This document shows, piece by piece, positions 14,310 through 22,146 of a stretch of DNA of 64,000 nt (its first letter is position 1; the number at the start of each line of letters is the position of its first letter). The stretch spans positions 19,586-83,585 of the forward strand of contig NZ_NOIQ01000008.1 of the NCBI RefSeq assembly GCF_004136575.1. The letters are read 5' to 3'. A program made the translations under genes and the position numbers. This DNA is from Rothia koreensis (GTDB lineage: Bacteria; Actinomycetota; Actinomycetes; Actinomycetales; Micrococcaceae). Below the pieces are notes generated by a model that saw nothing but the letters and a program-made list of their open reading frames with translations, searched no databases and had not been told where the DNA came from.

Positions 14310-14646
14310 AATCCCGTACCTTCGCGGGTTATCGAGGGATGGTTAGGTCGCACCGCACAACGGGTAAGCCGACCACCACGGGAGACCTGCACAGCAGAGT
14401 CCCGTGTAGAAGCGACGGAAAGCGTGTTTTGTTGGGGCACGCGAGATCAGGGGAGAACTTCAATAGTTCCCACGTGGTGTTCAAATCCCACCCGTCGCAC
14501 GAGGCCCGGCGAAAAGGCGCACCGAAGAGTGCCTGCCATTGACAGCTCAACGGCTAGCCGGGCCATGAACTTCCTTGCCGTGTGTGGCAGGTGGGACGAC
14601 GTTAGTCATTTGTTCGGAAGACAGGACGCCCGTCACCACGGCAAGG
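14310..14646 (+). ncRNA. Candidate large structured phage RNA
   Basis: No convincing gene covers this stretch, but stems follow each other almost without gaps: AATCCCG/CGGGTT (14310-14330); GGTCG/CGACC (14346-14374); CACGGGA/TCCCGTG enclosing CTGC/GCAG (14377-14406); a tRNA-like unit (14412-14498); a three-way junction closed by GGCCCGGC/GCCGGGCC (14503-14510 with 14557-14564) with inner stems AGGCGC/GTGCCT and GCCaTTGA/TCAAcGGC; and CCTTGCCGTG/CACGGCAAGG (14573-14582 with 14637-14646). Strand is inferred from gene direction. No promoter is evident. Confidence 0.5.
14412..14498 (+). other. tRNA-like element, probably degenerate
   Basis: A 7-bp acceptor-like stem GCGACGG/CCGTCGC (14412-14418 with 14492-14498, then A) and a T-arm-like stem with loop GTTCAAATC are present, plus a D-arm-like GCGTG/CACGC. 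But the T stem needs a bulged T at 14478, the position of T8 is A, and the anticodon arm (GAAC TTCAATA GTTC) is displaced by about 10 nt. It is not a normal tRNA. Confidence 0.35.
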
Positions 14647-14672
14647 GGGCAAACACCATGAAGGAGATGCAC

Positions 14673-14783
14673 GTGAGCGAAGATATCTACGTGAACGGCA
14701 AGATAGGTGGCGGCAGAGACCGCCAGCCCATGATCCATGAGGGCGAGTACGTGTTGAGGCCCGAATGTCGGGGCGAAGGCTAG
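14673..14783 (+). CDS. Small phage protein, 36 aa
   Basis: GTG 14673 has AAGGAG 7 nt upstream (14660-14666 region). The product (MSEDIYVNGKIGGGRDRQPM...) is hydrophilic. An ATG at 14658 in the same frame lacks a ribosome site. It is the first gene after the structured noncoding region. Confidence 0.5.
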   Translation: MSEDIYVNGKIGGGRDRQPMIHEGEYVLRPECRGEG

Positions 14784-14795
14784 GAGCATGACGCG

Positions 14796-14912
14796 ATGAA
14801 CCGGCTACAACAGCTGCTATGTGAGGTCGGCGCGCATTCGTGGGGGTTCACGCCCTACCCGCTATGGCGGCAATGCCAGGTGTGTGGCACGGTACGGAGA
14901 GTTAGAAGGTAG
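14796..14912 (+). CDS. Small zinc-knuckle phage protein, 38 aa
   Basis: ATG 14796 follows TAGGAG. The peptide has C9, H14 and CQVCGTVRRVRR at the end, a compact Cys/His metal site with a basic tail. Confidence 0.5.
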   Translation: MNRLQQLLCEVGAHSWGFTPYPLWRQCQVCGTVRRVRR

Positions 14913-14917
14913 GGGCA

Positions 14918-15151
14918 ATGGGTGAACTACTCGGAGCGCTACAACTCCCGCCCGGTACAACACAAGCCGGCCTCTTCGCCAACGGCCTACGCATCGGCAA
15001 CACACCACTCACCAACGACTACCTCAAACAACACCGCGTCGAGATCATGATCATGGGCGAACCCACCAAAGGCAAACACCCCGACCTCTTCCACCTCGCC
15101 CTCCACTCCATCATCATCGACGGCCAACACGCATACACCTTCGAAGACTAA
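14918..15151 (+). CDS. Hypothetical phage protein, 77 aa
   Basis: ATG 14918 lies 6 nt after the previous stop with AGGGGC upstream. The product (MGELLGALQLPPGTTQAGLF...) looks like a compact mixed fold. No family recognised. Confidence 0.5.
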   Translation: MGELLGALQLPPGTTQAGLFANGLRIGNTPLTNDYLKQHRVEIMIMGEPTKGKHPDLFHLALHSIIIDGQHAYTFED

Positions 15152-15162
15152 AGGCGGACACC

Positions 15163-15480
15163 ATGTCACGAACATCAACGTGGACATGGAAACAAATCAG
15201 GACAGCAGCCATCACCCAAGCAACAGCACAAGGCATAACGAACTGTCCACTCTGCCGCACATGGCTCGACTACGAACACCAAGGACTACCGAACTCACCC
15301 GAAGTCGACCACATCATCCCTCACGCTCAAGGCGGCCTCGACGACATCAACAACACCAGAGTCATCTGTCGCACCTGCAACCGACGACTCGGCGGCAAAC
15401 ACGGCAACGCCAAACAACGCCGCAACCAAGCCATGAAAACGTTCCAACCGAAGACCCCCAAAACGTCGTTCAACTGGTAA
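15163..15480 (+). CDS. HNH endonuclease
   Basis: The core CPLCRTWLDYEHQG, EVDHIIPHAQGGLDDINNTR and CRTCNRRLGGK is a standard HNH nuclease with DH, N and two CxxC zinc pairs. In many cos-type phages a nuclease of this kind lies next to the terminase genes and is needed for packaging. 105 residues. Confidence 0.85.
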   Translation: MSRTSTWTWKQIRTAAITQATAQGITNCPLCRTWLDYEHQGLPNSPEVDHIIPHAQGGLDDINNTRVICRTCNRRLGGKHGNAKQRRNQAMKTFQPKTPKTSFNW

Positions 15481-15770
15481 CCCCAAACAACACCATCCGG
15501 GGACGGGCAGAAAACACGCCCACCAAACGACCCCACCCAGGCCCCAAAGTTATCCACACCCCAGGGGGTAGGGGGTCCCACCCTGTGGATAACGCCCCTC
15601 CCGGGCATTGAGCTGTCCCCCCGGGCTTTTCAGGACCACAGGGCCTAATTAGTTTTCCCTACTCTCCCCGCATGTTCTTGCGGGTTGAGGGTGGGGATTT
15701 TTTATATCAAAAATGCCCCGCGACGGCGGTAACCGTCCGGGGCCTCGGCTGAACTGAGAAGGAGTTCAAC
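15481..15770 (+). other. Noncoding gap before the packaging genes: DnaA boxes, hairpins, possible cos region
   Basis: TTATCCACA (15550-15558) and its exact inverse TGTGGATAA (15584-15592) are two perfect DnaA boxes. A terminator-like hairpin CCCCGC/GCGGG with a GATTTTTT tail ends near 15700. GCCCCGcGACGG pairs with CCGTCCGGGGC at 15715-15743 just before the HNH gene. The gap between an HNH gene and the terminase block is where a cos site would be expected; I cannot identify the cut site. Confidence 0.55.
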
Positions 15771-16457
15771 GTGCCTATTATCGCATGCCCCGTTTGTGGT
15801 GAGAAGTTCGAACGTCGGACCAATAGCAATAAGTATTGCTCGTCGTCTTGCAAGGACAAGGGGAAGCCGAGCAAGCGGAAGAACCGGTGCTCGGTATGCG
15901 GGAAAGCCATGCAGGGAAATCTGAACCCCAAGTCTGTATGCAACCCGTGCCGAGGCGTAGAACCTTCTGGGTATACGCGGACTCATGCACGGAATGGCTT
16001 CGTGAGTCACGGTTCAATATCGATGTACAAGTACGGCTGCCGTTGTGATGGCTGTCGTGAGGCGAAGTCTGATTCCATGCGCGATTATGCGCAGCAGGTC
16101 AAGGCTAAACATGGTATTGGTCCGGCTTCGGTATCCCGGCGGAAGTTCAAGGAGACTCATGGTTATTGGCCGCAGGCGCGTTATGGGTATGACATTCCGC
16201 ATCGTGTTCGTCGTGCTGTTTATGAGCGTGATGGGTGGGTTTGTCAGATCTGCGGTGGTCTGATCTCGCGGGATTATGACCCCTACGATCGGTTGGCTCC
16301 GTCGTTGGATCATATTGTCCCTCAGTCTTCGATGTTGTTGCCGGATCATTCGGAAGCGAACCTTCGGATGGTTCATGCGGTGTGCAACACGATTCGTGGG
16401 AATGGTGTTTTTTCTGATGACGAGGTGCGGGTGAGGGCCGCACGGTTTGTTTCTTGA
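15771..16457 (+). CDS. HNH endonuclease with N-terminal zinc ribbons
   Basis: GTG 15771 follows AAGGAG. The N-terminus has three Cys clusters (CPVCGEKF, YCSSSCKDKG, CSVCGKAM) and a further CRCDGCREAK. The C-terminal part has VYERDGWVCQICGGLI, SLDHIVPQS and NLRMVHAVCNTIRG, the HNH core. At 228 residues it may recognise DNA through its zinc region. Its place upstream of the small terminase suggests a packaging role. Confidence 0.85.
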   Translation: MPIIACPVCGEKFERRTNSNKYCSSSCKDKGKPSKRKNRCSVCGKAMQGNLNPKSVCNPCRGVEPSGYTRTHARNGFVSHGSISMYKYGCRCDGCREAKSDSMRDYAQQVKAKHGIGPASVSRRKFKETHGYWPQARYGYDIPHRVRRAVYERDGWVCQICGGLISRDYDPYDRLAPSLDHIVPQSSMLLPDHSEANLRMVHAVCNTIRGNGVFSDDEVRVRAARFVS

Positions 16458-16468
16458 AGGAGGCGGTT

Positions 16469-16741
16469 ATGGCGGAGCGTTCGATGCTTGTTTTCACTGG
16501 TTCGCGGAAGTCGCGTCTGGATGGGTTGAAGGCTCTGCGGGACAAGTTGGGTCGGCAGATTGATGATTGTGAGTCGAATCGTGATTTGGCTTCGTTGTCG
16601 TCGCGGCACATGGAGGTGTTGCAGCAGGTGGCGGAGTTGGAGGCTGAGGCGGAGAAGTCTGCTGGCCCGCCGAAGGGTACGGGCGTGACGGATATTGGTG
16701 CTAAGCGTGCTCAGCGGTTGGCGGCTCGTAAGGGGGCTTGA
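16469..16741 (+). CDS. Probable small terminase subunit
   Basis: ATG 16469 follows GAAGGAGG. The 90-residue helical protein (SRKSRLDGLKALRDKLGRQI; HMEVLQQVAELEAEAEKS) directly precedes and overlaps the large terminase gene. The subunit recognises phage DNA and loads the motor. The call rests mainly on position and size. Confidence 0.65.
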   Translation: MAERSMLVFTGSRKSRLDGLKALRDKLGRQIDDCESNRDLASLSSRHMEVLQQVAELEAEAEKSAGPPKGTGVTDIGAKRAQRLAARKGA

Positions 16742-18216
16742 TGCTTGCGGTTCAGGGTACTCAGGTGCCGCGTGTGTGTTTGTCTCCGGTGGCTGATTGG
16801 TCTGAGGCTGAGGATTGCGCGGAGTTGGCGTCTCATTATGGTTTGATGCCTGATCCGTGGCAGCGGAATGTTCTCGAGGCGTGGATGGGTCGGGATGGGT
16901 CTGATCGGTGGGCCGCTGGCCGGTGGGGTATCGCCGTTCCTCGTCAGAACGGGAAAAATGGTCTGGTTGAAATGGTCGAGCTGTATTTCATGACCATTCT
17001 GGGGTTGCGGATCTTGCATACGGCGCATGAGGTGAAGACTGCGCGCAAAGGGTTTTTGCGGATCTTGTCGTTTTTCGAGAATGATCGCGAGTTTCCCGAG
17101 CTTCGGGAGATGGTGAAGGGCACCCCGCGTAAGACGAACGGGCAGGAAGCGATTTTCCTCCACGCTCCGGGGTGTCGGGATCTTGGTAACGATGGGTGCA
17201 AGTGCGAGGGCGGTTCGGTTGAGTTCATTGCACGGTCGAAGTCGTCTGGTCGTGGGTTCACGGCTGATGTGCTGATTTGTGATGAGGCGCAGGAGTATGG
17301 GGATGAGGCGCAGGCGGCGTTGTTGCCTACGATTTCGTCAGCTCCTTCTGGTGACCCGTTGCAGATTCTTCTTGGTACGCCTCCGGGGCCGGGGACTGAT
17401 GGGACGGTGTTTACCCGGTTGCGTGAGGCGGGCCATCAGGAGGCTCCCCGTGTTGCGTGGTGTGAGTGGTCGGCTGAGGTCGGTGTTGATACTTCTGATC
17501 GGGCGAACTGGTTTGCCAATAACCCATCGTTGGGTATCCGCTTGAACTTTTCGACCGTCGAGGATGAGTTCGGGTCGATGTCGCCGGAGATGTTCGCTCG
17601 TGAGCGTCTTGGTGTGTGGAACGAACACTCGAATGGTTCTGCTGCTTTCAATTTCACGCAGTGGCAGGAGCTTAAGGCCGATGCCCCGGACGATGGTGTC
17701 CGGGTGTTCGGTGTGAAGTTCGCGGCTGATGGTTCTCATGTTGCTTTGGGCGCGTGTGTGAAGCCGGTGGAGGGTTCTCCTTTCGTGGAGGGTATCGCTT
17801 CTCGTCAGATGGGCGAGGGCACACAGTGGCTCGTGGATTTTTTGGTTGAGCGTAAGTCTGAGGTCGCGCAGATTGTTGTTGATGGGCGGTCTGGTGTTGG
17901 TTTTTTGGTTGATGCCTTGCGGCAGGAAGGTGTGGGGAAACGCGTGATCGTTGTCCCGCAGGCTGACGAGGCGATTGCGGCGCACACGATGTTCGATCAG
18001 GCGATCACTGAGGGCACGTTGGCTCATGGTGGTCAGGGCGCGTTGAACGATGAGATTAGAGATGTGAAGCGCCGCCCGATTGGGAATTTGGGTGGTTTTG
18101 GTTGGGCCGCTCGTTCTGAGGGCGGTTCGGTTGGTCTGGTTGATGCTGTGACGTTGGCGTTTTGGGGTGCGCGGACTACGAAGCGTAAGCCGGGGAGGAA
18201 GCAGGTGATTTTGTGA
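16741..18216 (+). CDS. Terminase large subunit
   Basis: The 491-residue protein has the ATPase Walker A-like PRQNGKN near residue 64 and Walker B VLICDEAQE near residue 178, followed by a GTP motif (LLGTPPGPGTDG). The C-terminal part holds the nuclease Asp candidates (VFGVKFAADGSH; QIVVDGRSGVGFL; LVDAVTLAFWGA). It cuts concatemers and drives DNA into the head. ATG 16741 overlaps the small subunit stop. Confidence 0.93.
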   Translation: MLAVQGTQVPRVCLSPVADWSEAEDCAELASHYGLMPDPWQRNVLEAWMGRDGSDRWAAGRWGIAVPRQNGKNGLVEMVELYFMTILGLRILHTAHEVKTARKGFLRILSFFENDREFPELREMVKGTPRKTNGQEAIFLHAPGCRDLGNDGCKCEGGSVEFIARSKSSGRGFTADVLICDEAQEYGDEAQAALLPTISSAPSGDPLQILLGTPPGPGTDGTVFTRLREAGHQEAPRVAWCEWSAEVGVDTSDRANWFANNPSLGIRLNFSTVEDEFGSMSPEMFARERLGVWNEHSNGSAAFNFTQWQELKADAPDDGVRVFGVKFAADGSHVALGACVKPVEGSPFVEGIASRQMGEGTQWLVDFLVERKSEVAQIVVDGRSGVGFLVDALRQEGVGKRVIVVPQADEAIAAHTMFDQAITEGTLAHGGQGALNDEIRDVKRRPIGNLGGFGWAARSEGGSVGLVDAVTLAFWGARTTKRKPGRKQVIL

Positions 18217-19691
18217 ATTGGTCGCTGGACGATATCTCGGGGCTGAGGGTCTCGGGGTTGTCGGAGGCTGTGGCCGGTGAGATGAAGGATCTGCTTCATT
18301 CTTGGCGGTCCAGGTGGGAGAAGAATTATAAGCGCACTCTGTATTGCGATACGGAGCAGGCGTTTAAGGATATTGGTATTGCTTTGCCGCCGAAGATGTC
18401 CAAGACACGGTATGTGTTGGGGTGGGCGTCTCAGGCGGTGAAGAAACCGGCGATGCGGTCCCAGTTTGATGGTTTGCGGTTGCCTGGTTCGGATGATCCG
18501 TTTGAGCTGGGTGAGGTTTTGGACGCTAACCGTTTTGAGTTGGAGTTTGGGCAGGCTGTCCATTCGGCTTATAAGCATGGTTGTTCTTTTGTGACTGTCG
18601 CTCGTGGTCGTGATGGTGAGGCTCCGGTGCAGATCATTGGGTATTCCGCTGAGGCTGCTACGGGGTTGTGGGATGCTCGGAATCGGCGTTTGCGGTCTGC
18701 GTTGACGATCACGGATACGGATTTGGAGGGCAAGCCGACTGAGTTTGTGATCTGGTTGCCTGACGAGATCGTGACTTGTTCGCTTGATGGTGGGTCGTGG
18801 TCGGCTGAGTCTGTGCCTAATCCGACTGGGCGTGTGTTGTGTGTGCCGGTGACGAATGATCCTCAGATGACTTCGCCGATGGGTCGGTCGCGGCTGACTA
18901 ATTCGGTGATGGTCTTGAACGATATTGCGGTGCGGACTATGGCTCGCATGGAGGGTAACGCGGAGTTTTATTCGTCGCCTCAGTTGGCGATTCTCGGTGT
19001 TGATTCTGAGGCGTTCGGTGATCGTGGTATTTCTCGGGATGATAAGTTCCGGTTGGCTATGGATCGTGTGCTTGCGTTGTCGAAGGATGAGGACGGGGAT
19101 GCGCCGTCGTTGACGCAGTTGCAGCAGGCGACGATGGTTCCGCATTCGGACATGATGCGCACGGTTGCGATGGCTTTTGCGGGTGAGACTGGTTTGCCGC
19201 CGTCGAGCTTGGGTGTGATTCACGATCAGCCCGCGTCGGCTGAGGCGATTAGGGCAGCTGAGCATGATCTTCTGATCGATGTCCGTTTGCAGAATCGCGG
19301 GGCGTTGTCTTATGCGGCAAAGGATATTGCCTCGCTGGCGGTGATGGTTCGTGATGGGACTACTCAGCCTCCGGCGGATATGTGGCGTGCTTCGGTGGCT
19401 TTTGCTGATCCTGAGTTTAGGTCTCTCTCGGCTGAGGCTGATGCGGTGCAGAAGCTCGCGTCGATGATGCCGACGATCAGTAATTACCCGGTGCTTCTGG
19501 AGCGGTTGTTTGATTCGGGGGAGGTTGCCCGGATTCAGGCTGATAACCGGAAGTCGGCGGTTTCTGATCTGATGTCGAAGCTGACAGAGAAGTCCGCTGG
19601 GCAGTCTCAGCGGGCCGCTGAGGCCACTGAGTCCGGTTCGCCGCCCGTTGGGGGCGAGGCTGAGGCGGTGACGCCTGATGATTCCGTATGA
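18213..19691 (+). CDS. Portal protein
   Basis: At 492 residues and in the standard place after terminase, it has the SPP1/gp6-type layout: a helical N-terminus, a middle with QAVHSAYKHGCSFVTVARGR, and a long C-terminal helix region with TGLPPSSLGVIHDQPASAEA, AIRAAEHDLL. The C-terminal ~35 residues are acidic and disordered. It forms the ring through which DNA passes. GTG 18213 overlaps terminase. Confidence 0.9.
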   Translation: MNWSLDDISGLRVSGLSEAVAGEMKDLLHSWRSRWEKNYKRTLYCDTEQAFKDIGIALPPKMSKTRYVLGWASQAVKKPAMRSQFDGLRLPGSDDPFELGEVLDANRFELEFGQAVHSAYKHGCSFVTVARGRDGEAPVQIIGYSAEAATGLWDARNRRLRSALTITDTDLEGKPTEFVIWLPDEIVTCSLDGGSWSAESVPNPTGRVLCVPVTNDPQMTSPMGRSRLTNSVMVLNDIAVRTMARMEGNAEFYSSPQLAILGVDSEAFGDRGISRDDKFRLAMDRVLALSKDEDGDAPSLTQLQQATMVPHSDMMRTVAMAFAGETGLPPSSLGVIHDQPASAEAIRAAEHDLLIDVRLQNRGALSYAAKDIASLAVMVRDGTTQPPADMWRASVAFADPEFRSLSAEADAVQKLASMMPTISNYPVLLERLFDSGEVARIQADNRKSAVSDLMSKLTEKSAGQSQRAAEATESGSPPVGGEAEAVTPDDSV

Positions 19692-20565
19692 CGCTGTCGC
19701 GGGCTATTCGGCCCTTCTGGGGCAGGTGCGTTCTGCTGCTGTTTCTGACTTGGACCGCCTGGCGGCGTCGTTGACCGGGTTGCCGGTGGCTGAGCAGTAC
19801 GAGGCGTTGTCGGAGTTGTTGCCTGATCTGGGTCAGCGCTACGAGGTGGCGGCGTCGAAGGTCACGGCGGAGTTCTTTTCCGAGTTGCAGCAGATGCAGG
19901 GGGTGCGCAAACCGGTCTCGCCGGTTGAGTTGGACCCTGTGAGCAGAGCGTCGTGGCAGGCCCTTGCCGGCTGGTCGACGTCGGGGAAGACCCTTGCGGA
20001 GCGGTCCGCGAATGATGTCCTTTTCGGGTTGTTGTCGGGTGGGTTCACTCGGCGGTTGACGGAGGCGGCTTCGGACACGATGGTCGAGAACGCGGCGGTC
20101 CAGGGCGGCATGCGGTATCAGCGTGTCCCGGCACCGGGGTGTTGCGCGTTTTGTGCGATGTTGGCGTCTCGCGGCGGGTCGTATACGTCGTGGGAGTCGG
20201 CTACACGAGTTGTTGGCCGTGGCCAGTCCGTCGAGTACCGGAGGCGGGGCGGAGCGAAGGAAACCCGTCCTCGCGGGTCACAGAAGTTGGGCCAGACGTT
20301 CCACGACAATTGCCGGTGTTCGGCTGTGGCGGTTGCTGAGGGCAACGAGGTCGACTTGGGCGCTCAGGCTGAAAAGTATTTTAAGGCTTATGCCGATGCT
20401 CGAGATGAGATCCTGTCCAGGGTCCGGATGGAGACGGACGTGTGGATGGACCGGGACAAGAGCAGGCATACGGACAGTTACCGGGTGGACGAGAACGACG
20501 ATCGTGTCTCGTCTAAGGAACTGACAAACAGGATGGCGGCGCTGATGCGGAAAGCGGCGGCGTAG
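19678..20565 (+). CDS. MuF-like head morphogenesis protein
   Basis: The protein has a helical N-terminus and a C-terminal MuF-type module (APGCCAFCAMLASRGGSYTS; FHDNCRCSAVAVAEGNEVDL). Such minor capsid proteins sit at the portal and can be injected. 295 residues; it overlaps the portal gene by 14 nt, and its conserved Cys/His pattern is complete. Confidence 0.85.
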   Translation: MIPYDAVAGYSALLGQVRSAAVSDLDRLAASLTGLPVAEQYEALSELLPDLGQRYEVAASKVTAEFFSELQQMQGVRKPVSPVELDPVSRASWQALAGWSTSGKTLAERSANDVLFGLLSGGFTRRLTEAASDTMVENAAVQGGMRYQRVPAPGCCAFCAMLASRGGSYTSWESATRVVGRGQSVEYRRRGGAKETRPRGSQKLGQTFHDNCRCSAVAVAEGNEVDLGAQAEKYFKAYADARDEILSRVRMETDVWMDRDKSRHTDSYRVDENDDRVSSKELTNRMAALMRKAAA

Positions 20566-20591
20566 CCTCCTGCGAATCTATTGAAAGTTTG

Positions 20592-20617
20592 GGACTCCCG
20601 CACGGGGGTCCTTTTTT
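20592..20617 (+). terminator. Intrinsic terminator
   Basis: GGGACTCCCG-cac-GGGGGTCC followed by six T and then ATTGCC. It separates the head morphogenesis gene from the scaffold. Confidence 0.65.
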
Positions 20618-20643
20618 ATTGCCGCACGGCATGGAGGTAAGTA

Positions 20644-21126
20644 ATGGCTGACGAAGCTACCCAGGACGTCCCGGAGCAGGTTGAGGCCCAGGCATCGGTG
20701 GAGGCTCAGGAACCGGAGGTGTCCGAGGATTCGGAGGCGCACGCTGAGGGCGAGTCCGAGGGCACTGATTGGAAAGCGGAGGCTCGCAAGTGGGAGTCCC
20801 GCGCCAAGGAGAACAAGACCGCTGCTGACGAGTTGGAGCGGTTGCGGGCGGAGAAGGAGGAACTGGCCGGAAAGGTCAGCGAGTTCCAGGCCCGTGAGGA
20901 ACGTGCTGGGTGGGCGCGTGAGGTCGCTACGAGCGCGGGTGTCCCAGTGGAACTGATCCGTGGCGAGACCCGTGAAGAGATGGAAGCTCATGCGGAGTCT
21001 TTGAAGGCTTTCGCTTCTTCCCTCCCGCGTGGCCCGGTGGTGGGCGCGCAGGGCAAGACGGGTCAAGTCAAAGTGGCTGACCCGAAACGTGAAGCCGTTC
21101 AGAACTTGTTCGGCAATAAAGACTAA
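20644..21126 (+). CDS. Capsid scaffolding protein
   Basis: The 160-residue protein is very acidic at the N-terminus (EQVEAQASVEAQEPEVSEDS), has a central coiled coil (AADELERLRAEKEELAGKVS) and ends in a basic capsid-binding tail (DPKREAVQNLFGNKD). This is the usual scaffold just before a HK97-fold capsid gene. Confidence 0.88.
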   Translation: MADEATQDVPEQVEAQASVEAQEPEVSEDSEAHAEGESEGTDWKAEARKWESRAKENKTAADELERLRAEKEELAGKVSEFQAREERAGWAREVATSAGVPVELIRGETREEMEAHAESLKAFASSLPRGPVVGAQGKTGQVKVADPKREAVQNLFGNKD

Positions 21127-21138
21127 GGACGATTTCTT

Positions 21139-22077
21139 ATGGCTGTTTTCAGCACTAACGAGTCTAAGATCCTGATGCCCCGCGAGATCGCGGACGGCAT
21201 GATTAAGGATGCGCAGACGACTTCGACTCTCGCTCAGCTTTCGGGCCAGGAGGCCCAGAAGTTCGGCGAAGTCGAGTACATGATTTTCAACGATTTCCCG
21301 AAGGCCGAGTTCGTGGAAGAGGGCGCGGCGAAGTCCTCGACCACTGGCGGCTTCACCTCCGTGAAGGCCAAGCCTCGCAAGGCTCAGGTCACTATGCGGT
21401 TCAACGAGGAAGTCCAGTGGGCTGATGAGGATTATCAGCTTCATATCCTCTCGGAGCTTGGCGGGGCCGGTTCTACTGCCCTGTCGCGTGCCCTTGACCT
21501 GGGTGCTTACCACCGGATCAACCCGCTTTCGGGTGAGGTCATTTCCGGTTGGGATAATTATGTCGGTGGCACCACTGGGAAGGCTGAGCTGGGTAGCAAG
21601 GACGCCGATCAGGTTATCCGCGAAGCGGCGGGCAAGCTGATTAAGCGCGAACGGCCCGTGTCGGTTAACGGCTTTGCGATTGATCCGCGTCTGACGTGGG
21701 ACCTTGCTGAGCTTCAGACTAAGAACGCTGATGGTTCTCCGTCGGGTAATCAGCGCTACCCGCAGCTGGGTCTTGGTACGGGGATTAGCTCTTTCCTGGG
21801 GATCAACACTGTTCAGGGCGACACGGTTTCCGGTCAGCCCGAGGCGAAGAAGGATACTGGTATTCGCGGTATTCTCGGTGACTTCCAGAACGGTATTCGG
21901 TGGGGTATTCAGCGGAATCTTCCGCTCGAGCTGATCCGTTACGGTGACCCGGACGGCCAGGGCGACCTGAAGCGCCATAACCAGATTGCGCTGCGTTTGG
22001 AGATCGTTTACGGCTGGTATGTCTTCCAGGAGAAGTTCGCTCTTGTCGCGGAGAAGGCGGCTGCGCCGGGAAAATGA
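21139..22077 (+). CDS. Major capsid protein (HK97 fold), with a likely frameshifted longer form
   Basis: The 312-residue zero-frame product (AVFSTNESKILMPREIADGM; FVEEGAAKSSTTGGFTSVKA; LRLEIVYGWYVFQEKFALVA) follows the scaffold and has the spine helix and E-loop order of HK97-fold capsids. Its last codons CCG GGA AAA TGA carry the slippery heptamer GGGAAAA in the correct phase. A -1 shift there would give a 330-residue form ending in MTTPGADVFPGDLYPGTN. Confidence 0.9.
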   Translation: MAVFSTNESKILMPREIADGMIKDAQTTSTLAQLSGQEAQKFGEVEYMIFNDFPKAEFVEEGAAKSSTTGGFTSVKAKPRKAQVTMRFNEEVQWADEDYQLHILSELGGAGSTALSRALDLGAYHRINPLSGEVISGWDNYVGGTTGKAELGSKDADQVIREAAGKLIKRERPVSVNGFAIDPRLTWDLAELQTKNADGSPSGNQRYPQLGLGTGISSFLGINTVQGDTVSGQPEAKKDTGIRGILGDFQNGIRWGIQRNLPLELIRYGDPDGQGDLKRHNQIALRLEIVYGWYVFQEKFALVAEKAAAPGK

Positions 22078-22130
22078 CGACGCCGGGAGCTGATGTTTTC
22101 CCCGGTGATTTGTATCCCGGCACGAACTAG
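22068..22130 (+). promoter_or_regulatory. Programmed -1 frameshift site and extension of the capsid gene
   Basis: The heptamer G-GGA-AAA is at 22068-22074, directly before TGA 22075-22077. After an 8-nt spacer, CCGGG (22083-22087) can pair with CCCGG (22101-22105). The -1 frame is open for 18 codons to TAG 22128-22130. The same 18 codons also begin with ATG 22074, so independent initiation is a weaker alternative; no ribosome site precedes it. Confidence 0.75.
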
Positions 22131-22146
22131 GCGGGAGGTGTCCTGA

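Noticed and set aside
14412..14498. tmRNA or ordinary tRNA
   Set aside because: No permuted tag frame or second tRNA half is present, and the core of the tRNA fold is wrong.
22074..22130. Independent 18-codon gene starting at ATG 22074
   Set aside because: No ribosome site precedes it, and the slippery heptamer with downstream stem explains the open frame better.
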